Part shown: piece after piece, positions 22,436 to 32,342 of the stretch
How the letters are laid out: the number at the start of each line of letters is the position of its first letter
How positions within the stretch are numbered: position 1 is the first letter of the stretch
NCBI RefSeq assembly: GCF_019083805.1
Contig: NZ_JAHRDV010000002.1
Coordinates: 366,586 to 430,585, forward strand
Reading direction: 5' to 3'
Origin: Acetobacter estunensis
GTDB taxonomy: Bacteria > Pseudomonadota > Alphaproteobacteria > Acetobacterales > Acetobacteraceae
DNA length: 64,000 bases
Translations under genes and position numbers: made by a program
Notes under the pieces: generated by a model
Told to the model about the DNA's origin: nothing
The model's input: only the letters and a program-made list of their open reading frames with translations
Database searches by the model: none

Positions 22436-22446
22436 GGGTACGCCTC
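22401..22446. terminator. Terminator overlapping two stop codons
   Basis: ACCCCTATGCT (22413-22423) pairs with AGCGTAGGGGT (22429-22439) with one wobble, and an outer GAGGC/GCCTC pair (22401-22405 with 22442-22446) extends it. The der stop lies in the right arm, and the radical SAM stop on the opposite strand begins at the outer stem. It is compact and probably bidirectional. Confidence 0.75.
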
Positions 22447-23551
22447 AACTGGCGGAATAACCTCGACACATACGAAAAAGCAGACCGGCTTCCTGAAGCG
22501 TGGATTTCGCCGATTCCAGAACACGGCGATTGAAGACAGATTGCGCCGCCTGCCTCACCTGCGCTTGCGCGAGATAATCCAGCGCCTCAGTTGCGGCGAG
22601 CGGCGCATACATCATCGTGCTGCTATCACGGTAACAGGACATCATGCAGTTCGTGCATGGCGTGCGATCATCAGCGATTTTATCGAATTCAAAAACCGAT
22701 CCCATCGGCTGGTTCCATGCCTCGCACCGCCAGACATTCAGTTTCCAGTCCATGTAGAAATATTTATAGCCCCCTACACAGGGAAAGTGCTCACGTTCAC
22801 CACGAATGTGACGTTGAATGTCACGTATGGAGGCCGTGGGATTGAGCACGGGAAAACTCTTTTTCATCTCCACAATACGATCAAGCACTTCAATCAGTTC
22901 ATCGTCCGTGAAATCAATGAGTTCACTGTCTTCGTTGAAAACCAGCGATGAAGAGTCGAAAGCTTCCCGGCGTGGATAGGAAAACGTCACTCCACTGAAT
23001 CCCAAACTTCCCAATGTGTCAGGAAGTTTTGCAAAATCCACCAGACGCGACACCGTGACAGATGCCATCACCGGAATTCGGCGCGCACTCATATAGGCAA
23101 TGCCATCGCGGATACGCTCGCCCACTCCCCGCAGACCCCGGTTTTTCTCATGGAGAGCGATATCGTCACTATCGATGGAGATGAACAGCGCCTTCAGGCC
23201 CGCATCCGCCAGTTCACACGCGCGTTCTGGCAATGACCACCCATTGGTGATCAGATTCGTCTTCATATCGTGACGCCGTACCGCTGCCACCATGTCAACG
23301 ATACGGGGATGCAGCAGTGGCTCGCCCCCCTGAAAATCAACGAAAGAGATATGGCGTCGTGACAGAATGGGAAGCGCGCGAATAAACTCATCCGCATCGA
23401 TGAAATGACGCGGCTTGCCTTTCATGCGGGATTTGGCAAAGCCACAGAAATCACAATCGGCATTACAGTAATCCGTAACGGAAACATCCAGAGCGGCAGG
23501 CAAAAGGGACGCCGCTCGTGCTCCTAGATGAGACGGATTACTGCTGCTCAC
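22445..23551 (-). CDS. Radical SAM protein with Cys-rich C-terminus
   Basis: A 368-residue radical SAM enzyme. The [4Fe-4S] cluster motif CxxxCxxC is C29, C33, C36 (DYCNADCDFCGF), and the SAM-binding GGE is in FQGGEPLL (73-80). The C-terminus carries five Cys (about 258, 276, 299, 302 and 306, in CVGG, RCEAWN and CTNCMMSC), a SPASM-like auxiliary-cluster arrangement. Such proteins modify peptides, tRNA or small molecules; this one has no precursor peptide or partner beside it. Substrate unknown. Base composition is somewhat lower in GC than its neighbours. Confidence 0.88.
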   Translation of the reverse strand: MSSSNPSHLGARAASLLPAALDVSVTDYCNADCDFCGFAKSRMKGKPRHFIDADEFIRALPILSRRHISFVDFQGGEPLLHPRIVDMVAAVRRHDMKTNLITNGWSLPERACELADAGLKALFISIDSDDIALHEKNRGLRGVGERIRDGIAYMSARRIPVMASVTVSRLVDFAKLPDTLGSLGFSGVTFSYPRREAFDSSSLVFNEDSELIDFTDDELIEVLDRIVEMKKSFPVLNPTASIRDIQRHIRGEREHFPCVGGYKYFYMDWKLNVWRCEAWNQPMGSVFEFDKIADDRTPCTNCMMSCYRDSSTMMYAPLAATEALDYLAQAQVRQAAQSVFNRRVLESAKSTLQEAGLLFRMCRGYSAS

Positions 23552-23571
23552 GTCAAACCCTCCGGTCAGAA

Positions 23572-23584
23572 TGTTTCAGAAACA
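23572..23584. promoter_or_regulatory. Palindrome upstream of the radical SAM gene
   Basis: TGTTTCAGAAACA is a 6+1+6 palindrome about 20 bases upstream of the radical SAM start, with a CCGGTC/GACCGG inverted pair around the region. It could be an operator. No cognate regulator is adjacent, so this is only a suggestion. Confidence 0.3.
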
Positions 23585-23694
23585 GTCAAAAACACTGTAA
23601 CATATTGAAACGTCAATTCAGACCGGAAGAACGAAGATGTCTCCCATTCGTTTCCTTGGGATCACAAGAAAATGAGAAATATCTTCAGTGAATT

Positions 23695-24069
23695 TCAGTG
23701 TTTCTTGCCGAACTTTGCGTCCGCTGCTTTGAGCTGAGACGCAATTTTCGTGAAATTGGCGCCGATCCGCTTCTGAACAGCTGAACTACCTTCCTGAATA
23801 TGGCCCATCTTCACTTTTGCTTCATTGCTGATGGCGGTCTGCTGTTTCGTGGCTTCCCGAGAAACGCAGGCATTGTAGGTGCGCGCAGCCTTCTCGTAGG
23901 TCGTGGCCTTGTCGATGCTCGCGTTGTAGCGCTCCACCGACGACACATCGAGCGAAGGCATGGACGGCTCGGAGCCGCACCCCTGCGCACTCCACACACC
24001 TTCAGCGTGTGCGGCGACCGGGGCTGCGGCAAGAGCGAAAATGGCGAACAGACGGACAGGAAACGTCAT
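23695..24069 (-). CDS. Secreted protein of unknown function
   Basis: A 124-residue protein. The signal peptide is MTFPVRLFAIFALAAAPVAAHA, with cleavage expected after AHA. The mature part has two Cys (QGCGSEP and YNACVSRE) and a helical, Lys/Ala-rich C-terminus (KIASQLKAADAKFGKKH). The ATG at 24069 is preceded by AAGGA; a longer reading to 24153 lacks support. I do not recognise a family. It lies downstream of dihydroorotase on the same strand. Confidence 0.68.
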   Translation of the reverse strand: MTFPVRLFAIFALAAAPVAAHAEGVWSAQGCGSEPSMPSLDVSSVERYNASIDKATTYEKAARTYNACVSREATKQQTAISNEAKVKMGHIQEGSSAVQKRIGANFTKIASQLKAADAKFGKKH

Positions 24070-24162
24070 GATCTTGCGATGTCCTTGTGCGGGGGCCCCA
24101 TGCCCCCGTTCTCGACTCGGAAGTTCTGAAAACAGACTTCCGCACCGCTTCATCTCATCGGA

Positions 24163-25482
24163 TCACGGCAGGAAACAGGCAAGACGTCCCTGAGGCTCAC
24201 CCAAAATGCTGTCCTCACGCATGACAGTGCGTCCGCGCACGATGGTCGCCATCGGCCACCCCCTGATCGACTTGCCATCGAAGGGACTCCAGCCCGCCGG
24301 TGTCACCAGCCATGTGTTGGAAATGCGCCGCCGCGCCTTCATGTCCACCAACGTGAAGTCCGCGTCATACCCGACCGTCAAGCGTCCTTTGGCCTGTAGG
24401 CCGTAAACCCGTGCCGGACCCGCCGCCATCGTGTCCACCAGACGCGCAAGCGACAAGCGTCCTGCGTTCACATGGTCCAGCATGACCGGCACGATCGTCT
24501 GCACACCCGTCAGACCGGACGGACATTCCAGCCACGGCTTTTCCTTCGCTTCACGCGAATGTGGTGCATGGTCGGACGAGATCACATCCACCATGCCATC
24601 CTGCACAGCCCGCCACGCCGCGTCCTGATGCCGCTGATCGCGGATTGGAGGATTCATCACCGCCATACCGCCGAGTTCGTGATAACATTCCGGCCCAACC
24701 TGCGAGAGATGATTCACCAGACATTCGGTAGTAGCAATGTCTCGATAATTCTGGAGGAATTTGTATTCCTCCTCCGTCGAAACATGCAGAATATGAACCG
24801 GACGGCGCGTCTTGCGGGCCAGCGCCACAATGCGTCGTGTGCCGAGGAATGCGCACTCCGCGTCACGCCAGACTGCGTGCATCTCGTACGGCATGCCGAC
24901 CTCGAACTCCTTGCGGCGCGCCTGCAGGCGATATTCGTCTTCGGAGTGAAATGACACGCGCCGATGACCGCTGCGCAACACGGCCTCGATGCCATCGTCA
25001 TCCTCAATCATCAGATCGCCGGTGGATGACCCGGCAAAAACCTTGATGCCGCACACCCCATCGAACTGCTCGTAAGCCGCAAGATCCGGCGTGTTTTCGC
25101 GCGTCGCACCAATATAGAACGCGAAATCGACCCACGACTCCCGTGAAGCGTATTCCTGCTTCCAACGCAGCATTTCCGTATTGGTCACGGCAGGCTTGGT
25201 GTTCGGCATGTCGAACACGGTCGCCACGCCGCCAAGCGCTGCCGCCTTCGTGCCAGTCGGGATGCTTTCCACCGCCGGATTGCCCGGATCGCGCAGATGG
25301 ACATGCGCGTCGATCAGCCCGGGCAGGACATGCAGGCCGCGTGCGTCGATCACCTCCGCTGCCTCGGCCCCCGCTTCGACCGCAATCGAGGCGATTTTTC
25401 CATCCACCACACCGATATCGGTCTCGGCCTCGCACCACGGAAGAATACAGGTGCCTCCCCGGATGATCAGATCGTAGCGCAT
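24163..25482 (-). CDS. pyrC: Dihydroorotase (class I amidohydrolase)
   Basis: A 439-residue cyclic amidohydrolase. The first metal site is HVHLRDPG, the carboxylated bridging lysine is in GIKVFAGSSTG, further metal ligands are in HILHVSTEEE and the catalytic Asp in ISSDHAPH. This is the class I pattern that converts carbamoyl-aspartate to dihydroorotate in pyrimidine synthesis. An allantoinase or another family member is the main alternative, but no purine-degradation genes are near. It follows the asparagine synthase gene by 38 bp on the same strand. Confidence 0.85.
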   Translation of the reverse strand: MRYDLIIRGGTCILPWCEAETDIGVVDGKIASIAVEAGAEAAEVIDARGLHVLPGLIDAHVHLRDPGNPAVESIPTGTKAAALGGVATVFDMPNTKPAVTNTEMLRWKQEYASRESWVDFAFYIGATRENTPDLAAYEQFDGVCGIKVFAGSSTGDLMIEDDDGIEAVLRSGHRRVSFHSEDEYRLQARRKEFEVGMPYEMHAVWRDAECAFLGTRRIVALARKTRRPVHILHVSTEEEYKFLQNYRDIATTECLVNHLSQVGPECYHELGGMAVMNPPIRDQRHQDAAWRAVQDGMVDVISSDHAPHSREAKEKPWLECPSGLTGVQTIVPVMLDHVNAGRLSLARLVDTMAAGPARVYGLQAKGRLTVGYDADFTLVDMKARRRISNTWLVTPAGWSPFDGKSIRGWPMATIVRGRTVMREDSILGEPQGRLACFLP

Positions 25483-25520
25483 GGTCGTCCGTGTCCTTCC
25501 GATGATGAACGGCTTTAATG

Positions 25521-27293
25521 TCAGTGGGCACGCAAGGTATCAGAGACGCAGCCATCGGGCGACACGCCCTCGATGTGAATACGGTGCCACAGGGCGAGAA
25601 ACAGTAGCGCCCATGCGGCCAGCCCTTCTTTGCGTCCCGAAGCTCCGCGAAAGAGCGCCTCCACTCGATCCGGTCTGGCCAGCCCCGCGACAGCGCTTTG
25701 TCGCGCCACCAGCGGACCGAGTTGAGCACCCCGCTCTTCGATCCATGCCCCTACCGGCACGGTGAATCCCTGTTTGGGCGCAAACGGTCGGGAAGAGGGC
25801 AATTCCCGTTCCAGCCAGCGACGCAGCAGGTATTTCCCCTGTCCGTTACGGATTTTCAGGTGCGCGGGAAGATTCCACGCCACTTGCGCCACCACCGGAT
25901 CAAGCAACGGCGTCCGGCCTTCCAGACCGTGCGCCATCAGGCAGCGGTCAAGTTTGAGCAGCAGGTCGTTGGGCAACCACTCCCGCACATCCACCGCCTG
26001 CGCTGTCGTGAGATGATCTTGCCCCACACATGTCCGTTCCGCCGCCGCCAAGCCGTCCCGCCAACCGGTGGGACGTTCGCGCAACACACCCAACCCATCC
26101 AACAGACCGTGTCTGCGCATGGGCCGTCCTCCCAACCACCACGGCTTTGCCGCGCGACGGTAGCGCCCATATCCTGCAAACAGTTCGTCGCCGCCTTCAC
26201 CCGACAGCACGACCTTAACCTGCTCCCGCGCCTTGCGTGCCAGCAACCATGTGGGAACGATGGCATAATCCGCCACTGGGTCGTCCATACAGGCGACAAT
26301 CGCAGGCAAATGTGCCCAGAAATCGCTCCGCGTCACCCGCACGATTTCATGGGCCGCCCTTACGCTGCGGGCCAGTTCTGCGGCATGGGCCGTCTCATCC
26401 GCAGCACCTGCCACATCGAACCCTGCCGTCCATGTCAGAAGCGGCGCCGAACCGCTGCTTGCCTGACGCAACTTCGCCATGGCTGCCAGCACGCAGGAAC
26501 TGTCGATACCGCCCGAAAGAAACAGTCCAAACGGCACATCCGCCCGCTCATGAGCGCGCACACTGTCAAGCAATGCGTCATCCAAACGTGCAAGCGCCTT
26601 GTCTTCCGTAATAGTCTCGGCATCAGCCGCAGGTGTAGCAGCCACAAAACGACGCGAGACGATCTCGCCCCGATGAATCTCTAACGTCTCGCCCGGATTC
26701 ACACGCTCGATGCCGCTAAAAATGGTCTGCGTGCCTGTTGTGAACTGAAGCTGCACAAGTTCCAGTGGCTTTTCGGAACGTATGGCTGCCTTTGCTAACC
26801 CGGCGCGAATGAGCGCCATCGGCTCGGAGGCAAACGCTACGCCGTCTTCCAGACGCGCAATGTAGAGCGGCTTGATACCGAACGGGTCACGCGCCAGAAG
26901 CAGACGCCCATCCTGCCCCTCGTCCAGAGCAATGGCGTACATGCCCCGCAGATCACGCGCGAAACCGCGACCATCCTCCTGCCACGCCACAAGAGCGGAC
27001 TCACAATCGCTATAAGTCGTGAAACGCACAGCCCCCAGCCGGGCACGGATCGCAGGATCGTTGTAGATTTCCCCATTGGCGATAAGTGCTGCACATCCTG
27101 CATGGAGCGGCTGATCGCCGCCTGCAATGTCCACAATGGCCAGCCTCGTGTGCACCAGATCGATGCCGCCACGCCGCTCCACATGAGCGCCATCAGGACC
27201 GCGATGGGCAAGTGCAGCCGCCAACCGGTCCAGCACCTCCCGCGATCTGGGAGAGGCACCCGGTCGATACGCAATACCCGCGATGCCACACAT
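25521..27293 (-). CDS. Asparagine synthase (glutamine-hydrolysing) type amidotransferase
   Basis: A 590-residue two-domain enzyme. The N-terminal Ntn glutaminase domain starts at the nucleophile Cys2 (MCGIAGIAYRPG) and has RLAIVDIAGGDQPL. The C-terminal ATP-PPase domain has the SGGIDSSCVLAAM loop and LSGEGGDELFAGYGRYR. The start is fixed by Cys2, which must be N-terminal after Met removal. It sits immediately (1 bp) after the GT4 gene in an operon with two glycosyltransferases. It may therefore serve glycan or surface-polymer amidation rather than housekeeping asparagine supply. Confidence 0.9.
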   Translation of the reverse strand: MCGIAGIAYRPGASPRSREVLDRLAAALAHRGPDGAHVERRGGIDLVHTRLAIVDIAGGDQPLHAGCAALIANGEIYNDPAIRARLGAVRFTTYSDCESALVAWQEDGRGFARDLRGMYAIALDEGQDGRLLLARDPFGIKPLYIARLEDGVAFASEPMALIRAGLAKAAIRSEKPLELVQLQFTTGTQTIFSGIERVNPGETLEIHRGEIVSRRFVAATPAADAETITEDKALARLDDALLDSVRAHERADVPFGLFLSGGIDSSCVLAAMAKLRQASSGSAPLLTWTAGFDVAGAADETAHAAELARSVRAAHEIVRVTRSDFWAHLPAIVACMDDPVADYAIVPTWLLARKAREQVKVVLSGEGGDELFAGYGRYRRAAKPWWLGGRPMRRHGLLDGLGVLRERPTGWRDGLAAAERTCVGQDHLTTAQAVDVREWLPNDLLLKLDRCLMAHGLEGRTPLLDPVVAQVAWNLPAHLKIRNGQGKYLLRRWLERELPSSRPFAPKQGFTVPVGAWIEERGAQLGPLVARQSAVAGLARPDRVEALFRGASGRKEGLAAWALLFLALWHRIHIEGVSPDGCVSDTLRAH

Positions 27294-27294
27294 T

Positions 27295-28425
27295 TCAGAC
27301 GCTCGGCTGAACGGATGGGTCCGGGGCCACGTTCCGCATAAACCCGAGCCACGCTTCCAACACCGGCTGCGGCGCAAACTGCCGGTCATATGTCGCCCGT
27401 CCCGCCAGAGCCAGACGCCGTGCCAAGGCGTGATCGCCCAACGCCCGCGCGATCTCAGTCGCCAGCGCCGCATCATCGTCGATGGCGGCGAGCAGACCGT
27501 TCCGGCCATGCACGATCAGTTCACGCGGCCCCTGAGAAGCGGCCGCGACAACCGGGCGGACGCCGGAAAAGCCTTCCAGCACTACATTGCCCAAAGGTTC
27601 GTGACGCGAAGGACAGACCAGCACATCGCACGCACGCACCAACCGCGCTGCGTCCGCCCAGCCGGGCATGAACACCCGGTCGCGCACCCGCTCAGTCCGC
27701 ACCAGCGTCTCCAGCATTTCACGCTCCGGCCCCTCTCCCGCGATCATAAGCCGCACGCCGGGCAGACGCTTCATGGCGCGGATCAGCACATCGAACGCCT
27801 TGTTCGTGTGCAGCCGTCCAAGCGCGAGAATGAACGGCACACCGGATGGAATCTCGGGCGGACGCCATGGCTCGACATTACGGATATCGGTCGCGAAATT
27901 GGGCACGTAATGCGCGCGGTCCTGCGGCCATCCCTGACGGATCATCCACGCGACCAGACCATGCGTGTTCCCCACCAGATGCTCGCAGCGTTTGTAATAG
28001 GACAGATCGTAAAACCCGCCGAGCCGCCCCGCGAGTGTCCACGGCCCACTGGGCGCGAAACGTGCGGCCCGGTTCATCCAGGCCACAACCACGTCCGGAC
28101 GGAAGGCACGCAACGTGGCGTTGAGCTTCGGACGGGTCAGCAGATCCGCCTGCCCTCCAAAGCGCAGTTCGCGAGGCGTCAGCCCACCAGCCTTCAGCCG
28201 GGCAAGCCTTGCTTCATCACGTCGAATGACCGGCAGAACGGGCACGCCCGTCTTTGCCTGCGCGATGCACAGCCGCTCAAAAAACAGTTCTGCTCCACCG
28301 GCCGCGGCACCCGCCATCACATGAGCGACACGCGGCATGACAGCCGGCGTCACCGGCATCATGGCGCCGGGCATGAGCAGCTCCGGGTCCAGATGCCGTG
28401 AAAGATCGCCAGATATCAGGGTCAT
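27295..28425 (-). CDS. Glycosyltransferase family 4 protein
   Basis: A 376-residue GT-B fold retaining glycosyltransferase. The N-terminal domain opens with VAHVMAGAAAGGAELFFERL. The donor-binding region is CPSRHEPLGNVVLEGFSGVRPVVA (Glu-x7-Glu type). The start ATG at 28425 overlaps the stop of the GT9 gene by 4 bp (ATGA); an internal ATG at 28338 would remove a 29-residue N-terminal extension. Acceptor and sugar are unknown. It lies between GT9 and asparagine synthase genes in an operon. Confidence 0.87.
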   Translation of the reverse strand: MTLISGDLSRHLDPELLMPGAMMPVTPAVMPRVAHVMAGAAAGGAELFFERLCIAQAKTGVPVLPVIRRDEARLARLKAGGLTPRELRFGGQADLLTRPKLNATLRAFRPDVVVAWMNRAARFAPSGPWTLAGRLGGFYDLSYYKRCEHLVGNTHGLVAWMIRQGWPQDRAHYVPNFATDIRNVEPWRPPEIPSGVPFILALGRLHTNKAFDVLIRAMKRLPGVRLMIAGEGPEREMLETLVRTERVRDRVFMPGWADAARLVRACDVLVCPSRHEPLGNVVLEGFSGVRPVVAAASQGPRELIVHGRNGLLAAIDDDAALATEIARALGDHALARRLALAGRATYDRQFAPQPVLEAWLGFMRNVAPDPSVQPSV

Positions 28426-29333
28426 GCCGTTGCCTCTGCTCTGGATGCGCCAAGAAGAACCAGCGCCTCTTGCGCCACCACTTCAATGTTCAACCCAGCG
28501 ATGGGAGCCTCACCTTCCGGCCCCGGCGCCACCACCCATGCGGTTCGCTGCCCGCTTGGCGCGTATTCGCTTGCCCTTGAAGGTCCAAACAATCCAAGAG
28601 TGGGTGTTCCGGCGGCTGCGGCAAGGTGCATGAGACCGGAATCATTGCCCACGAACAGATCGCAACGCTCCAGCATGGCCGCCGTCTGGGCCAGAGAGAA
28701 ACGGCCACCTGCGTCAATCGCGTCTTCAATGGCCAGAAGAGGCGCAACCATAGCGCGTTCCGTCTCACCCGGGCCATACAACACCGCCAGCCGATGGTCG
28801 GGAAAGGCGTGCTGCAAGACATGCCACAGAGCCACGAAGCGCTCTGCGGGCCAGACCTTGCCCTCCCAGTTGGCCGTTGGTCCAAAGGCGATCACGGGGC
28901 CATCCCCCAGCACGTCACAGGCGACGGCACGATCCGCCTCATCCGTCCACACCACCGGCATGGGAGGCGGATTCAGACCAAGTACCTCTCCTACATGCGC
29001 GACACGTGCGCCGCTCCGGCGTCCTCCCCGCATGATCCGGCGGGTACGGGCGCGAAGAAAATATCCTGTCATGGAACCGCGCAGATCGATCACCATGTCC
29101 CAGCGTTGCCCCACGCAGACGCGCCAGAGATCCAGCCAGTGCCGGTCATGTCGCCGCTTGGTCATGACGATCAGACGTTCAAGGCGGGGCATGCGCTCGA
29201 ACAGGCCCGCCGCCACCGGTCCGCAGGCCACGGTGAACCGCGCATCCGGCCGTGTCCGAATCAGATGGTCGAGCAGCCCTGTGGACAGGACAGCATCGCC
29301 AAGCCGCGTGGCCGTGATGAAGAGAATGCGCAT
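28422..29333 (-). CDS. Glycosyltransferase family 9 (heptosyltransferase-like)
   Basis: A 303-residue protein opening MRILFITATRLGDAVLSTGL, typical of ADP-heptose:LPS heptosyltransferases. The C-terminal donor motif is GNDSGLMHLAAAAGTPTLGLFGPS, and AFGPTANWEGKVWPAERF precedes it. Such enzymes add heptose or related sugars to the LPS inner core at the cytoplasmic face. It is the first gene of the GT9-GT4-asparagine-synthase operon. The ATG at 29333 starts the Rossmann strand directly; upstream readings are implausible. Confidence 0.88.
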   Translation of the reverse strand: MRILFITATRLGDAVLSTGLLDHLIRTRPDARFTVACGPVAAGLFERMPRLERLIVMTKRRHDRHWLDLWRVCVGQRWDMVIDLRGSMTGYFLRARTRRIMRGGRRSGARVAHVGEVLGLNPPPMPVVWTDEADRAVACDVLGDGPVIAFGPTANWEGKVWPAERFVALWHVLQHAFPDHRLAVLYGPGETERAMVAPLLAIEDAIDAGGRFSLAQTAAMLERCDLFVGNDSGLMHLAAAAGTPTLGLFGPSRASEYAPSGQRTAWVVAPGPEGEAPIAGLNIEVVAQEALVLLGASRAEATA

Positions 29334-29581
29334 TAGATGGCAGTGATACCCGTGCGGCCGTTCACCGCCAAGGGCAGAGCACGATCCTGACATTACGAAA
29401 TTTCTTCTGCTGGAAAGTTTCTGAAGGCCTCATCTCCCCTGTTCAGCAAGACTTCTCCACCGTCAGGCAGGGGTGGTGCAGGAGTAGCAACGAGTGCTAG
29501 TGAACAGCGCAAATCCTCTGTCCATCTGACTGGACGGAAGGAGCGATACACGGATCAACACATACTTCTAGAGAGGCTCGC

Positions 29582-30823
<1,242 letters not shown>

Positions 30824-30909
30824 CGCTTCCAGCTCTGCCCCGTGGTGTAACAACCTCGGGGCGAACTGCACGTTTCTGCCTGATCCTGAACAAAATCCGA
30901 GGTAACAAG

Positions 30910-31407
30910 GTGCGTTTCTTTCCGAAATCCCATCGTATCCTGCCGCTTGCACTGGCGGGGGCCCTGTGTCTGCCGATCGTTGCCTGCGGGAACAAGGACG
31001 AGCCAGAGCCTACGGCCGAACAGATCATGCAGAAGGAAATTTCCCAGCCGGGCGTGAAGGTTCTGCCGGACGGACTGGCCTACAAGGTGCTGACTTCCGG
31101 TCCCAAGGATGGTGCATCTCCCCGCAAGGGCGACATGATGATGCTGATCTATGAAGGCCGTCTGCCGGATGGATCAATCTTCGACAGTTCCGATCAGCAC
31201 GGTCAGGGCGCCTATATGCGCATGCCGCTAGACGGGCTGGTGCAGGGCTGGATGGAAGCGCTGCCCATGATGCATGTGGGCGATACATGGATGCTCTATG
31301 TCCCGGCCAAGCTGGGCTATGGCAACCGTGAACTGGGCATCATCCCATCCAACAGTCCGCTGATCTTCAAGATCCAGCTTCTGGGTGTGGATCACGCCTC
31401 CGAGTAA
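30910..31407 (+). CDS. FKBP-type peptidyl-prolyl isomerase, lipoprotein
   Basis: A 165-residue protein. The GTG at 30910 is preceded by GAGGTAACAAG. The N-terminus is a lipoprotein signal peptide ending LPIVAC (about Cys26), so it is probably periplasmic and membrane-anchored. The FKBP domain (about residues 60-160) shows YEGRLPDGSIFDSS, LDGLVQGWMEALPMM and LGYGNRE, near the consensus. It catalyses cis-trans isomerisation at proline in exported proteins. Confidence 0.92.
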   Translation: MRFFPKSHRILPLALAGALCLPIVACGNKDEPEPTAEQIMQKEISQPGVKVLPDGLAYKVLTSGPKDGASPRKGDMMMLIYEGRLPDGSIFDSSDQHGQGAYMRMPLDGLVQGWMEALPMMHVGDTWMLYVPAKLGYGNRELGIIPSNSPLIFKIQLLGVDHASE

Positions 31408-31413
31408 CACTCG

Positions 31414-31446
31414 AACCGCCCTTTCCCGTTACAGGAAAGGGCGGTT
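31414..31446. terminator. Bidirectional terminator
   Basis: AACCGCCCTTTCC (31414-31426) pairs perfectly with GGAAAGGGCGGTT (31434-31446) across a 7-base loop, with a T-run on the plus side. It separates the FKBP gene from the convergent Cys-rich protein gene. Confidence 0.9.
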
Positions 31447-31454
31447 TTCTTTTA

Positions 31455-31730
31455 TCACTTCGGCTTTTTCTTCGCGCTGCTCTTCTTTTCAGGAAACATT
31501 GCCTTGCAGGCAGGAGAGAGCTTCTCACGCTTGGCCTGAAGACAGGAGGCAATCTTCTTCTCGTTGGGAATGTCGAAGGTGCAGAACTTGAGCGCATCTC
31601 CCTTGCAGGCGGCTGTCTGTTGCTCGCGCGTCGCAGCATGGGCCTGCGACAACAAGACGTTCCCTGTCGCAAGACCGACAATAACGGCGCAGGCAAATGA
31701 GACGGACATGAAATGACGAGAAGAATTCAT
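31455..31730 (-). CDS. Cysteine-rich secreted protein
   Basis: A 91-residue protein. Signal peptide MNSSRHFMSVSFACAVIVGL continues to about residue 33 (SQAHA). The mature part has a four-Cys repeat (CKGDALKFC, then SCLQAKREKLSPAC), resembling the eukaryote-like GLG1/Cys-rich repeat seen in many alphaproteobacterial periplasmic proteins. The C-terminus is a strongly basic tail (KKSSAKKKPK). Function is unknown. Confidence 0.75.
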   Translation of the reverse strand: MNSSRHFMSVSFACAVIVGLATGNVLLSQAHAATREQQTAACKGDALKFCTFDIPNEKKIASCLQAKREKLSPACKAMFPEKKSSAKKKPK

Positions 31731-31823
31731 CGTCTGGGCTCCTTGGAATTGTACATGAAAAACAACGCAGCCGACCGGAAAACGATCTCTTCATTTCTAT
31801 ATCGCCGGTCTCGCACAGGATGC

Positions 31824-32297
31824 ATGCCCATCACCATCCGCCTGAGCCGCTCGCTCCTGCCGGTCATGGCCATTCTCCTTTTCCTGGGAGGCTGCTCGCG
31901 CCATCCCACCGCGCGCTATCTCTATGGATCAAACTGCGGGATCTGTCATCACGGAGGACAGGGGATGGCAGGTTCGGTCCCGCCGTTGATCGGGCGCATC
32001 GACAGGATCGCCACTACACCTGAAGGCCGTGCCTATCTCGCCGCTGTGCTCATGAACGGATTGAGCGGTCCGATAAAGGCCAATGGCTCCCCCTACAACG
32101 CCGAGATGCCCCTCTTCCGCTATCTCAAGGACGATCAGGCCGCCACCATTCTGACATGGCTGTCCGAGCAGGGCGGCACAAAGCCCGCTCCGAAAATCAT
32201 GCCCGAAGACGTGGCCTACGCCCGCGCCCATCGCATTGGTGCGAGCGGAGTGGCAAATCTGCGCGACAAACTCTCCCACACACAGGGCATGCCCTGA
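31824..32297 (+). CDS. Cytochrome c family lipoprotein
   Basis: A 157-residue protein. The signal peptide ends with lipobox LGGC, and the heme-binding motif is CGICHH (CxxCH) in GSNCGICHHGGQGMAGSVPPL. A Met in NAEMPLFRYLKDDQ is a candidate axial ligand. It is most likely a periplasmic or outer-membrane-anchored monoheme c-type cytochrome. The ATG at 31824 has AGGA upstream; a longer reading would overlap the neighbouring Cys-rich gene start. The partner oxidoreductase is not adjacent. Confidence 0.85.
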   Translation: MPITIRLSRSLLPVMAILLFLGGCSRHPTARYLYGSNCGICHHGGQGMAGSVPPLIGRIDRIATTPEGRAYLAAVLMNGLSGPIKANGSPYNAEMPLFRYLKDDQAATILTWLSEQGGTKPAPKIMPEDVAYARAHRIGASGVANLRDKLSHTQGMP

Positions 32298-32342
32298 TCC
32301 CCGCTTGACCCGCTGCCCTGAAACACCCGAGAACATCACCCC

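Noticed and set aside
25698..26684. A 328-codon plus-strand frame opposite the asparagine synthase
   Set aside because: Antisense shadow with no recognisable motif.
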